Shown here one piece after another: positions 38,039 through 49,800 of a DNA stretch of 64,000 nt. The position numbers and the translations under genes were made by a program. Location: positions 7,325,976 through 7,389,975 of the forward strand of contig CM072889.1 of assembly GCA_037013685.1 (NCBI GenBank), read 5' to 3'. The notes below the pieces were generated by a model that had not been told where the DNA came from, made no database searches, and saw nothing but the letters and a program-made list of their open reading frames with translations. This DNA is from Acridotheres tristis. Lineage: Eukaryota > Chordata > Aves > Passeriformes > Sturnidae. Numbering within the stretch: the stretch's first letter is position 1; the number at the start of each line of letters is the position of its first letter.

Positions 38039-38044
38039 GTAAGT
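38039..38044 (+). promoter_or_regulatory. Candidate retroviral splice donor
   Basis: GTG|GTAAGT occurs 46 bp after the primer binding site, a typical leader position for a major splice donor. A second possible donor, CAG|GTAGGA, lies at 38118. Confidence 0.5.
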
Positions 38045-38111
38045 TTGAAATTTTGGGGCACTTTTCGCTTTTTCTTTTACTCTCGGGTGCTGGGAAAAGA
38101 CTTGGGGTGAA

Positions 38112-38273
38112 ATGCAGGTAGGAACCATCTACCCTCAGCGGGAAATCTATCTACAATTTAAAGGAATTTTTCGCCAAAACAATTCTTATTTTTCAAAGGA
38201 GGGGAGGATTGGAAGTTTCTCGTACACTGATTGTCTGAATATTATTCTGATATCTCATGGGACTCCTTTCTAA
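38112..38273 (+). pseudogene. Short leader ORF, 53 aa, possible gag remnant
   Basis: This is the first ATG-started frame after the primer binding site (ATG 38112, TAA 38271). It encodes 53 residues including RQNNSYFSKEGRIGSFSY. The position is where Gag matrix would start. I do not recognise a specific family, and the frame closes early. Immediately downstream (38338-38655) is a Ser/Pro-rich frame that could be Gag spacer sequence or non-coding. It may be a truncated gag or an unrelated short frame. Confidence 0.35.
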
Positions 38274-38689
38274 ACCATGATTTTTTAGAAGATGCTTAGA
38301 AAAAGCTGAACAATAAGGACTTTCTAGTGCTGCAACTTTGTCGTCTCTATCAATTACTACGAGTGTTCAAAGTTTTGCAGAAAAGGCTGAACCCCAGCCA
38401 AAAACTTCTCCGTGTTCCCCTATTTGTGTCCCTACACCCCGTCTCCTGTCACAAGAAAGCTCCGACTGCATGGTCGCAGATGCGTGGCCGCCCGCAAGCG
38501 CCCAAGATGGCAGAGACTGCGTGGCTGCAGGCATGGAGTCTCCCTTTCTGCCCCTTCTGTCCAAGTCAAGTCCCATCCCTCCAGTTCGGGACCCTGCCTC
38601 CAGGCACGCTCTGCCCTCTGAGTCCCACAGTCCCGGTCCCAAAAACGAGAGTTAGGAGGTCGGAGGAGCAGCCCCCAACTCACAAATTA

Positions 38690-39125
38690 CAGCAATGCTA
38701 GTCGAAAGCCCCACTCGTGAACCCGCTGTAATCACACAGCTTGGAGAGCTCTGCGAAACCAGGAGCGAACATATTCGCCTTGGTTTCCATGGCACCGCAA
38801 GACGCGGTGCAAGCAGCCGGTGCCGCTACTCCCCTCAGGCATGCCCGTGCCAAGTAGTTGCCACCGCGGGAATCCTGCAGCCGCCCCGCTGCCGCCGCCC
38901 GGGCTGCGGCCGCCTCAGGGCCGCTCTCGGCAACCCCACCGGCTCCAAGCCAAACGGGAGCCGGGAACAACAGTCTGTCTTCGGAAGATCCGCGAAACTC
39001 ACCACAGCGCCTGCAGCACGCCACACTGCCCCGCGAGCCGCACTGCTACCGCCAGAGCGCCGCATCGCCTACGAACCAACTGTGCTGCCCCCACGCCTGT
39101 GCTGCCCCCACGCCTGTGCTGCTGA
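38690..39125 (+). other. GC-rich internal region of the Y-box-carrying element
   Basis: A strongly GC- and CpG-richer block compared with the AT-rich intron around it. It includes two 17-bp direct repeats (39081-39097 and 39098-39114). Several overlapping frames are open, as expected from GC-rich sequence, and none is recognised. In the frame of the downstream cold shock domain it is Pro/Ala/Arg-rich and ends at a stop near 39123-39125. It could be the GC-rich 5' end of the captured host transcript, the gag leader, or both. Confidence 0.5.
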
Positions 39126-40064
39126 AGGGAAAAGCGGAGGAAGCCACGCGCCACTTGCCCATCGCTGAGCCCCGCGCACCCAGCCCCGCCACCGTGCCCC
39201 GCACCGCAGGCGCTGCACCGCTCGTCCCACTCGGGCTTTGCACTCGCTGCTTCCCGCCCGCAGCAACACCAGCACCAGAAGTTCTGCGGCCAGCAGCAAC
39301 CTTGCGAACACCAACACGTCCAGCAACACAGCCATGGACACAAACTCGTTGACAAAAGTAAAGTCATTGCCACAAAACTTTTAGGAAATGTTAAATGGTT
39401 CAACGTAAGAAATAAATACGGATTCATCACCTGAAATGACACCAAGGAAGATGTGTTTGTCCATCAAACTGCAATCAAAAAAAATAACCCCAGAAAATAT
39501 CTTCGCAGTGTAGGAGATGGAGAGACTGTAGAATTTAATATAGTACAAGGAAGAAAAGGCCCCCAAATAGGCAATGTTACAGGACCTGGTTGAGTCCCAG
39601 TGCGAGGAAGCATACATGCACCAAACTGCAACTACTACCCATGTCCTAGAGGTCCCCCACACAACAACCAAAGAAATGGAACCCAAAACCAACAGCCATC
39701 AAGCCGCAACAGCAACCCAAAAGGACTAACAGCACAAAACACCAACCAGTCCTTCTGCAAGCAGAAGCCCCTTCCTGTAGTTCCAAAACCTCCCAAATTA
39801 ATATGTCACACCCCTTTAAGTGCCTTCTCTCAATCCCTATTGTCTCCCTACCTCCCTCCTAATTTCCCCTTTTTCCACCCACAAAATAAGTCAAACTCCT
39901 TTCAAAATTTCCCCAAATCTTATCTTTTCTTTATGTTCCCCCAAATTCCTACCTCCCTTTCCCGTCCATGGTCTCTCTCCCACAACCATGCTTCTCCATA
40001 CCTTTGCTACCCAGCTACCAATCCCTCTTCCCAAAATTCCTTTTTAATACAAAGGGGGGGATGA
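39126..40064 (+). pseudogene. YBX1-like: YBX1-like Y-box gene inside the LTR element, two stops
   Basis: One + strand frame gives a cold shock domain. It begins KVIATKLLG (39360), then VKWFNVRNKYGFI (RNP1 region), [19 protein letters not shown] (RNP2 region), [10 protein letters not shown] and NVTGPG. Y-box proteins bind RNA and DNA and package mRNA. The VIATK entry is closest to YBX1; YBX2 and YBX3 differ there. The frame is interrupted by TGA at 39432-39434 and 39591-39593, with no indel from 39363 to 40064. A CPRGPP stretch after the second stop resembles the start of the YBX1 basic tail. Beyond that the frame becomes Asn/Gln- then Pro/Ser/Phe-rich and no longer matches. Upstream (39126-39359) the same frame is Pro-, Gln- and His-rich. 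There are no introns within the domain, so the source was a spliced mRNA. It is very probably not functional as it stands. Confidence 0.85.
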
Positions 40065-40098
40065 TACGAGGGGGGAAAGAAAGGAAAGTTTCGTAAGG
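40051..40098 (+). other. Purine-rich tract, candidate old polypurine tract
   Basis: AAAGGGGGGGATGATACGAG continues as GGGGGAAAGAAAGGAAAG. It looks like a retroviral polypurine tract, but it lies ~415 bp before the 3' LTR as defined by homology to the 5' LTR. A weaker purine stretch (GAAATGGGGAG) sits directly before the 3' LTR. Confidence 0.45.
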
Positions 40099-40476
40099 TA
40101 ACAACCTTTTCCTTCAAAATTAACGATTTTTATTTAAAGTTCCAACAGGTACACCATCCCCACTCTACCTGGTATGGCTCAATCACAGCCAACCCCACTG
40201 CTAACAGCCAGCAGGATACCAGTCCATGCTGAAAAATCCCTTTCCTAACTCAGTTTCCTGACAAGCCATTCCAAGAAAACTTCATTTCCTTTCTGCTAGC
40301 TCCAAGATACTTCAGAAAAACGTGTTCAGACACTGGGAACTCAGGGAATGGCTTGCATTTTGAAAATTGTCTTATAAATGCTTTTGATTATCATTTTGTA
40401 TTCATTCAGTTGCCTCAAACATTTAATTTTAAAATCTTTAAAAGAAGCCTCTTTAATTAGTAATGAAATGGGGAGT

Positions 40477-40835
40477 TATGGAGACCTTGAGAGGCACTCC
40501 CAGTTAGAAAGACAGGAGAAGCCTCTCAGTTATTTCCTTTTGATAACGAATCCTATTCTATCAGGTCAATACAACCCTTGTTCTGTTCCTTAGGACAGCC
40601 CCCTGCCCTCTCTCTGTCTGTCAGCCTTTTGGTCACTCCCACCCTGGTTCCCTGTTGGCACCTACATCCTAACTCCACCTTTGTAAAACCCCCATGTGTT
40701 TAACTCAAAGCCTTTGCCTCTGAGGTCCGGGACTGTGCACACGCGTGGCTGAAAGAAACATCTCTGTGAAACCCTCGCAAAGGCCATTCCTGTTTCTCCA
40801 CCTGTTTCACTTCAACAAAAATCCCAACCACAACA
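40477..40835 (+). repeat. 3' LTR of the Y-box-carrying element
   Basis: This 359-bp LTR begins TATGGAGACCTTGAGAGGC and ends CAACCACAACA. It aligns over its full length with 37602-37973, apart from one 13-bp gap. The copy of the target-site duplication follows directly. It lacks the AATAAA formed at the 5' LTR junction. Confidence 0.88.
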
Positions 40836-40841
40836 GAACTG

Positions 40842-43800
40842 TAATGGGGATCATTGCTCAGTGCCACTGGGGAGACTGGGGGTGTCATTCCTGGAAGAGG
40901 GAGTGTAGCTACGAGATGCTTCAGTGCTCAGAGGGATTTGTGTCTATAAGAAAGAGTTTTAGAAATAAGTTACAGTAGCATGGCAGTGACTTTTTTTCCC
41001 GTAATCTGTTTAACATGCAGCTATGATAGCTCTGCCAGTTAGATTTCAATTGAAACTGGCTCTACAACATACAAAGGCTCTCGAGCCTCTCTGCTGAGGC
41101 CGGAAATCCATTGTGGCTCCTGATTAGTGCTGGTGAAATCTGAAACCTTTCTTGGGGCAGATAATGATCTCTCAAATGAAAATATAACCTGCTAATCCTG
41201 AATTTTAACAGGATGGTTATGCAACTCCACGCCAAATCCAGGATGTGTCTTATCTGTGCACCCCTTGGTCAGAAAGGCTTTGCTGATACGGAAGGATGGG
41301 TTTGGACCCCTGCAGTACCCCCTCCTCGGAGCTCCCCTCCTTAATGCCAGGCCTGTGGCCTGAGGGAGCAGAGGAGTGATGGGAGCGAGACTGAGTAAAG
41401 AAATTTGGGTTCACATGTTGGGACTACCACTCTGAACTTCTTGGCTGAAGTGCCTTAAGATTGGGCATCTGTTTAAGGTTCCTCCCCATGACAGTCACCA
41501 CTGCCAAAAGACAGGTGGTCTGGCTGGGGCTATCCATGCTTTTTCAGTCCTATAATAATCCCTTTAATTATGGGTAACAATAGGTTCTGTTTTTTCCTAT
41601 GTTAATAACAAGTTCCAGGGTATAAATAACTCTGCAATTAAAACACCCAGCGATTTACCATTTGACACCTATGCAGTCTGCTGGAACCTTGGCTGCACAA
41701 GGAATTTTTTCTCCTGCCCTGAATATTTTATAATTGGTCTACAAAGTGGACATTGATGCTCCAGTCATTAAGAAATTACAACCAAGGTGTATTTTGGCAC
41801 CAGGGAGCAGAGAACAAATAGCTAGGGCTGTGCTGCAGCTGGAGGGAGCACTCCTTTCAGACCTCCAGCCCTGATTAGTTTGACTAGTTCTATATATTGA
41901 CCTTTGTTTTTTAAGAAAAACACAAACAAACAGTGTTGCTTTCATACAGGACCCATTAACTCCTTCAGAGGCTTTGTAGTGCCTGTTGATGAGAGTAGCA
42001 TACGTGTGGCCACGTACTGCAGCCTGGAGCACCTCTGCTGTTCTGCTTTCGTTGGGTATATGCAGAGAAAGCCTGCATGGCCCCTCCTTTGTGCTTTTGG
42101 AAGAGGCAGTCTGTATGTAAATACATGGAAATAGGCGTAGTCACATTTGCCAAGGAGGTAGGGGTGATGGAGAGAAAGAAATTCACATCTACTTTCCGTG
42201 GGGAGGCATAGAGTCCCAAGTGTCATTTCTGAGACTGCCTGAGATGTGTTTGATGTGGAGCCTGCGAATGGAGTTGCTTAAACATACCAGTGTGCCTAAA
42301 AATATAAAAATAAAAGCAGTGCTATTTTAAAACTTGAGAATCAGTGATTATAAATAGCCCAACTCGTGTTTTACTTCTGGCTGGGTGTGTCGGTCCTTAA
42401 ACATTAGCACAACTGTCACTTCCCTTTGAAGCCACTTGTCGCTAATGACTGCAGCTGTGGAGCCTCTTCTGCATTCCCGATAAGCACAGGGCACTGATAA
42501 GGTGCTCTCCAGGCTGAGTCCATCACACCAGTCCTCGAACGGCAAACTTGGGCCTTCAAGCACATATCAATGAGAGGTGGGTGCAGGCTGGCAGGGAGCT
42601 GCGGAGCTGGGATTCAGTGGAGGAAGGCAGTGCTGGCCAAGTGCAGCAAAGGTGGTTCTGTTGAAAACAAGCTGTGGAGCTGGGGCTGCTGTACCCCAGA
42701 AAAAACACAAAATAGTTGTGTGATTAAGCACTGGTTTCAGCCTTGTGAGCTGTGGGTTCAGTGCTCTCTGTTGTCGGTCTTCCTCTGTGACTGATTGGGA
42801 TACATCTTTCTGCTCCCATCATTTAGACTTCTCATGTGGCCAGTGGAGGAAAAGATGTTTAGAGAGTAATTTCAGGTCATCATAATGTGCACCTCCAAGA
42901 TGTAGTGGATGGATTGCAGTGAGGGAAGCCTGGAAAACAGCTTGGCCCTTGCCTGCTGGAGCTGCCTTTATTCCCAGTCTGTGGAGGGAACAGCAGCTGT
43001 GGTGATCCAATATATAAAAGTAAATTAAGTTGAAAGTCACACAGGTGCCTTAAATAGCTGACTTTTGACTTTCTGACTTTCAAAAATTGTTTTTGTTTCT
43101 GTCTGTTATTCCAGTGTGGTGGCTGGAAAGAAGCACCTTTGATTCCACTGTCTCCACACTGCAGGTGAGAGGCAGGTGACAGGCTCTTCCTTGAAGGCTG
43201 TTTCCAAGAGGAATTCTGGCTGACTCTTGTAACCAAGTAATGTTTATTTGCAATACATGGAGCCTGGAGCCATCTCTGGGTGATAGGGATCTGGAGACTA
43301 GTAAATAAAAAAAGGCAAGCTTGGAACTCAAACTGTGAGAAGAGAATGGTCTAAAGAAAACAACTATAAACCAAATAATGGTGGTGCTCAAAAAGGTCTG
43401 GAGTGATGTATGTCAGGACAAGGTGCAAATGTATCTGCCAAGCCCCTGCACTGGTAGGATGCTAAAATCTTAGTTTTTCTCACAGGGAGCTCTAAGCAGC
43501 TTGTACGCAGAAGGTGAAGCAAAGGGAACTTGTTGGCTATTTCTTATTTTCATAAGAAATAGAAATGGGCCAGGGATCTTTCCTGGTGTAGCTGAGTCTT
43601 CCCCAGACAAGGGGAGCTTATTTCATGTTCTTGCACTGGAAGAAAGCTGACAAGTATGCATCAGTAAAAGAAGCAAAATACCTTGATGTCTTAAGGTTTC
43701 CAAGAGCTCATGCTGAATTCTTACTCTGTAGCCTGCTTGTAAGATATATGCCTGTGTCCTGACAGGATGCTCTGCTAGCACAGGCATCAAGCCATTGGTG

Positions 43801-46800
43801 ATAGAGAAGATGATTTCCATCAAAAAATTAACAGGAACAACAGCAGTGACAAAGATCTTACAGGTTCAAACCTGATAAGCTGACAGCTCCATTTCCAAAG
43901 CTGGATGTCTTCAACTAACCACCTAGAAACAGTATTTTAGTAATCTGCTGACCTGTGTTCTCCACACTACTGATAATCAGGGAGCTTCTGGGTGTCCTGA
44001 ACACGGATCTGAAAAGTTGCAGTTAAATGCCAGGCCAAAGATGAAAGCCTTTTTCTGCAAGTGAAGTTCTTAGTTCAGTCTGAGAGCAGAGACTTCTCCC
44101 ATGGCTCTCTGTGGTCAGAGCTGCTCCTGGAGGGCAGTGGAAGGACTAATTTAATGCTCCATGTCGCCTTGCTTTTATGCTGAACTCTAAATCATGCCTG
44201 TGTTTGGCAGCAGCTTAGCAGTGAGTGCAGCACAGAGCCTGAGACCCCTCAGGTGCCACAAACACCCAGATCTCCTCTGCCCTGCCCTGGTTTGCAGCTG
44301 ATGTCTGTGGCTCTGTGAGGATGCACAACACACATGGACACAGACAAACAGACACACATACACACCCCATTACGGTATGAAGAAGCTCAGGTTGATTTTT
44401 ATTCCCTCTCTCCACTTCCCCCTTCTTTTTTTCTATAATCATCGCAAAACAGGAACAAATGAGTGTGCCACTTTAAACCATGAAACCACTTAGTCCATAA
44501 AGACAGATTTGGCGTCTTTGTGCTGGTGGTGACAGGCCACCATCACTCTATAGTGATCCCACTGTTTTCCTCAGCCCTGCGTCCCAGTGCCCTCCCCTCT
44601 CTCTCCGAGATTTCGTCTGTGTTTGCCTGCCTCTGTTTTTCTGGTTGGTAACCAGCAGAAGAATGGAATGGATTTAATGATTTGTTGGCTGCAGTGCTGG
44701 CATGATTAAGTCAATAAAGCTGCAAGCTGAAAACAGTGTAGTTACAGTATATTACTTTAACCTTGTTAATGCATGTTTACGTCCTCCTGCCCAATGTATC
44801 GCTGTATATTGCATAAAGAAGATCTGACCAATCTTTAACCCATTAAATAATTCATAAAGTGAGAGCAGACATCAGCTACTTACGGAGTGGATCAGTAACC
44901 ATGGGGTCAGCAATAACTTTGGCTCCCTGGACCAAATCCAGCATGTTTAAACTCTGGTGATGTCACCACGCAAGCTTCTAAGCTTAATCATTTGGATGGG
45001 AACAAAGGAAAGTTAACTGTTGACATACGGTGTCTCCGGTGTCTCCGCAGAAGAGACACGTGTGAGTGCTCTGCAGCATCTCAGTCTGCAGGGAGCATGG
45101 CTGAGCTCCAGCCTCCGAGCCTCTTTTGTGTACTTCCCTCTTATAGCAAAAGTGTGGCTGGCCAAATGTTCAAACGCATGTGTTTCCTAGACTCCTATTA
45201 TCTTAAGTGAAAGAGACACCAAAATCCCACAGAATTTCAGGGAAATGTTGATTGACATGAGAAGATGGTATTTGGAGGCACTTGGAAGGTTTTCTCATCA
45301 TGGATAAATTTTGAATGAAAACTATCTGCCATGTAAATGATGGAGAAGGATGTATAGTGGGGATGGAACAGGGCAAATACAGGGATGTGGGAGAGGATGT
45401 GAAGTGAAACTGGACCATTCTCCCTGCAGTAAAAGTTGTCATAATAAAATATCAAGTAGGACTTGCAGGAAGATCCCAAGATTTTCACATGTAACTACCT
45501 CAGCCAGTCTTTTCTTTGTGTAAAGATGGAACATAGGGCTGACTTGTTCCAGCACCGAGCTCTCTTCACACAACTTCCAGCTAGACACTGAGGGATCCTC
45601 CAGGTGATGAGATGTCCGAAGTTGTTGTAAGCAGAGTTTTTTGAGGACTTAAGAGTCAAGTCATGGGATCATGGAGCATGTGGCTGGAGCATGCTGCACT
45701 CCATTGGCTGTGCAGCCAGACCTGCACAGAGCCCCTGGGGGATCATTAGAGCTCTGTGTTGTTTAGTGTTGTTTTGAGATGCAACCAGCTGTGGCCAGAC
45801 CTGGAGAAGAGTTGTAGAGAGAACATGACAACGACTTGTATGTGGAGTGAAGCAGGAAAAGCCCTTCCACCTCTCACTGGTGAGCATCAAGGAGAGCAGC
45901 TCTCCCAGGTCTGTAGGGTCATGACTCCAGGGCACAGGAAAGGTGCATTTCAGACATAAACCCTCACATTGCCTCAGGAAATTTCCCTCATTCCCCTTAT
46001 CTGGGAGGAACTTTAATTCCTTTTGGAGGGAAACTGAGACAGGGAGCAATGAATTTGTTTGCCCATAGTCACATGAGGAATCTCTGTATGACAGAACTGG
46101 AAACTGGACCTGGTCATGTGAGCCCAAGTCCATAGGAATGGCTTTTGTCCTGTGACTCAGTAATGAAATAAACTCATTGTTCAAGATCATCTCCTTTAGA
46201 GGCTTGGGAATTCACCTGTAATGATCCCAGCTTCCACTTCTTCTGACGGATTGCATGCTTACAGTCTAATGAGCTCACCCTCCACTCTGTATCCATAGGC
46301 ACACTTGCTTGTGTGGCTAAACTCCTCTGAGTCTTGAATGCACAGCAGAGAGCCAGAGGTGTTTGCAAACAGACCCCCAGTTTCTTCATGTCTTCATAGC
46401 TAGGACTGCTGAGGCTGTTAGAGACTCTCAGGTAAAAGCTCTCAAATGGTTAATTGTGAGGCAGATGGCTGCGTACAGCAGAGCGTATCTCAGAATCCAC
46501 CACATCCGCTCAGTAATGAATTTTCCAGGTGCCAAAAGATAGGCACCTTGTGTTGGAGATTAGAGGCAGGACCTTCAGTCTGCTGTTGCCAGCATACGTA
46601 GGGAAAGATCGGGGACAAGACTGACCCCCAGAGCTAATGCTGATTATTCTCAGTCACTCAGTTATTCTCTGTTTCTTTTTGGTGGTTCTTTTGAAGATTC
46701 TCAATTTAATTTACCCTGCCTTTTTGTTTTATTTTATTTTATTTTCTTTGTTTGGTTTTTGCTGTAATCCAGAACAGCAGTCTCTGCTTCAAAGAAGATG

Positions 46801-49800
46801 CTCCTGAATTTATGGCAAGTCATATCTGATCTGCATAGAAATTCCATGTTCAGTTTTCTTTGTTTTTAGCTTGGAACATTGTGTGAATGTGCCTGAAAAT
46901 CTTTCTTTACTGGTCTGTTGACTTCGATTAATGAACCCACATACACCCAGTGATGTTTCATTATCACTCACCTATCATGTGGCGTTACAGCAGCTGGTAA
47001 ATTGGCTGCATTTTTTTTCCAGCTTGATAGAAAACAGAGTTGCTCCAGGCATATGATAATGTTGAATGGGGGGATCCCAACTTCTGACCTATAGCTAATA
47101 TCCTGCAAGTCACATGAAGCTACCAGGGATTCTTGAGATAGAGCTCGAAATGCCTGTTTTATCAGCAAATAAACACCATTAATTACTTCTAGTATGACAT
47201 GCAGTGGTTAAATGACAAGATTCTTATTAATATGTGTGTATGTCAGCCTTTCAGTGTGTATGAGGGGGAGAATGAAGTGGTAAAATTATTTAAAATTAGT
47301 AGGGAGTATTTACAGGAAGACATAAAGAACTGTCAGTTGAGGAAAGCAGCATTTTATGTTCTTGTTCCAGATGACCTTGCTTCAAGGACAAATCAGAGCT
47401 TTATGAAATGAAGCTGCAGATGGCTAGTCTCAATTCTGTAATAGTGAAATGACACAAGAAAAAATTGAGACATCCACAGTTTGTAAATACAATCTGAATG
47501 GAAGGGGAGAAAAGGGATTTTTTAAGGGGAGGCTGAGTTGACTTGGTTACAACAGTTCAACTTCAGGTGTTTTAATAATAATTTCCATTTAAAAACATAA
47601 TGGAATCACTCCTTGTTCCCCATACTCAGGGTCACCTTAACACATTTTTCATTTTTAATGTGTCAATATCTTGGTTTTAAAAATTTGGTCATGAGGGCTA
47701 CCTGGTCACAGCCTTCTTTGTATCCATTATTTTAGCGTATTATTGACCACTGCATTTTGTTTTGTAAGTTATGGTGGTGATTTTTGACACCTGATTGGGC
47801 AGAGGATCTGATGAAACCCTTTTTAGCTGTTGGACTAGTTTCACCTGTTAAGAAAGAGTAAGGGTGTGAGAAGTTTAATACTGAAAAAGTGATGTGATAC
47901 TTTGTGACAGAGCATGCTTTGTTTGTGCACTTAGATGATAAATCAGGAGTAATTATGCTGGGTTTTGCATGTAAGGACGTTTTCATGCAAAGGGCTTCTC
48001 AGAAGTTTTGAGGCAGCCAACTACTGTTGAAAGTGAAGAAGACTTGGACATCTGCCTCTGCAAATTGAGCATCTGCCTTTGCATGGCAAGGAAAAATAAA
48101 TTAATGGAAATGTTAACTTGGAGAAAACAGGGGATTTTCAGAATCTCAGTGATGCAGACCACCTCACTGCAGTTCACAGTTTTCAGAAAGGGGCAGGTAG
48201 AGAACTGATTTATCCCATTAGCTCAAGATTTTCTGACTTTCACTTTGCTAGTATGAAATCTTCAGTATTTCTTTTATCAGATTTCTTCTGCTCTCCCTAA
48301 TAGATAAATTTACCAGCCAGTCATTGCACTTCCCTGTAGAAGCTTCTGCTGGGTGTTGAGAATCCAAAGGAGTCAAGTTAGCTCATTGACACCTCTGAGA
48401 GCGTGACTTGACATAACACAAGGATTGCTTGAGTCAAACCACTTTATAAGATACAAGGTATTGTAGTTTGTCATCATAGCTAGCACAACCTTGTAGAGAC
48501 AGGCAGAAGGACTACCAGCTGAAATTGGGTGAGGTAAATACAGTTTTAGATTATCGTTCAATTTATAGGCAAGCTGCCCTCCATGGGACTAAGAGCTTGG
48601 TGTCAAGGGTTGGAGAATCACAGCAGCTGTACAACCCAAATATAAATATATGTTCTGTGCAGTGAATTCAATTTTGGATCATGACAATATCTTATACAGA
48701 GAGGTACCAAACACCCATCCCTGCATCTTTGTGTGTATACACAGAAAAACAGTAATAGACACAGTTTCTGTTAACGAATGCTGTTGGATGAGTCTGACCC
48801 CAGAGTGCTGCTCTCAGGTGGAAGAAAAGTGTGTGAACACTGCAGGCACCTATGTCCCACTGCCATCAGGGGCCTGACACAGAGTCTTCCTGAAGGGATG
48901 GTGGATCCTTCCATTCCATTTGGGATGGTGGATCAAAGCTGTTCTCCAGGCTACTTTCACCCATGGCGTGGGAGTTTATCTGGGCCAAAGGATCTATTTT
49001 CAAGGAAGTTGCTGTTGATGGAATCTTGATCACACCTCTTTACAAGCACTGCAGTCCCTGGGAGGTTGTGTGTCTCTGTTACACAACTCTTCCATTCCAT
49101 AAGCTCTTGGCTGCTCCCAAAACTGCTTCCCATGTTCCTTATAACTACATTGGTGCTGGTAACAGCATCACAGCTTGATTTCCACATACCTGCTAAAGGA
49201 TGCATTTTTGTCTAAGAGAAAAGTCACTATTGCAATAATTCACTCTGGATTTCCTGTTTCTCTTGCTCTGGTTGCTGTTGCTCTTTAAGGACATGTTTTG
49301 ATGGATGAAACCAGCTCTAAAAATATTGGTAAAGTCAGCACAAAAGCTTTATCTCATTCAATTAATTTCTTCTAAGAGGGGAAGTAGAGTCAGTTTCCAT
49401 CTTACTAGAATTGTGGGTTCTAAAATTGTGCATTCTAAAAGCACTTTGGATACTTTGATGGAATTTTGTTTTGTTTTGAGCAGCATAAAGTATAACTATA
49501 GGGAAATCAGTGTTTTATCTGCTTTTCTTGAAGGCAGGAAGAAGATCCTGATAAAATTGCTAGCCAGGTGTGGTGATCTTGTCACTGCTCCTAGCAAGGA
49601 AGGAGGACAACCTTGCAAGGAAACTGTACATGCTCATGGTGTATGAAAAGAAAAAAAAAACTGTAAGTTTTTTTTTAACAAAACCATAAACCCATGGATC
49701 ACTTACAGTCTTCAAACCAAGCCTTTTCCTGACTGACAGCCCCCTAGATAAGCTTAGGAACTTGAGTCTGACAGTATTTCACATGCTTGTGAATCAAGTA

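Larger units (their letters stand above)
37596..40841 (+). mobile_element. Compact class II-like LTR element carrying a Y-box gene
   Basis: This element is bounded by a 6-bp direct repeat GAACTG (37596-37601 and 40836-40841). It has two LTRs in the same orientation (37602-37973 and 40477-40835), a perfect lysine-tRNA primer binding site two bases after the 5' LTR, and a splice donor at 38039. LTRs run TG...CA apart from point changes. Lysine priming plus 6-bp duplications fit beta-like (class II, ERVK-type) avian elements. The interior is ~2.5 kb and has no recognisable protease, RT, integrase or env. It holds a Y-box cold shock domain frame instead (39126-40064). It sits in the sense orientation inside a MAMLD1 intron. 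Confidence 0.85.

Noticed and set aside
38695..39445. Multiple long overlapping frames on both strands
   Set aside because: GC-rich sequence leaves several frames open by chance. Only the frame that runs into the cold shock domain has independent support.
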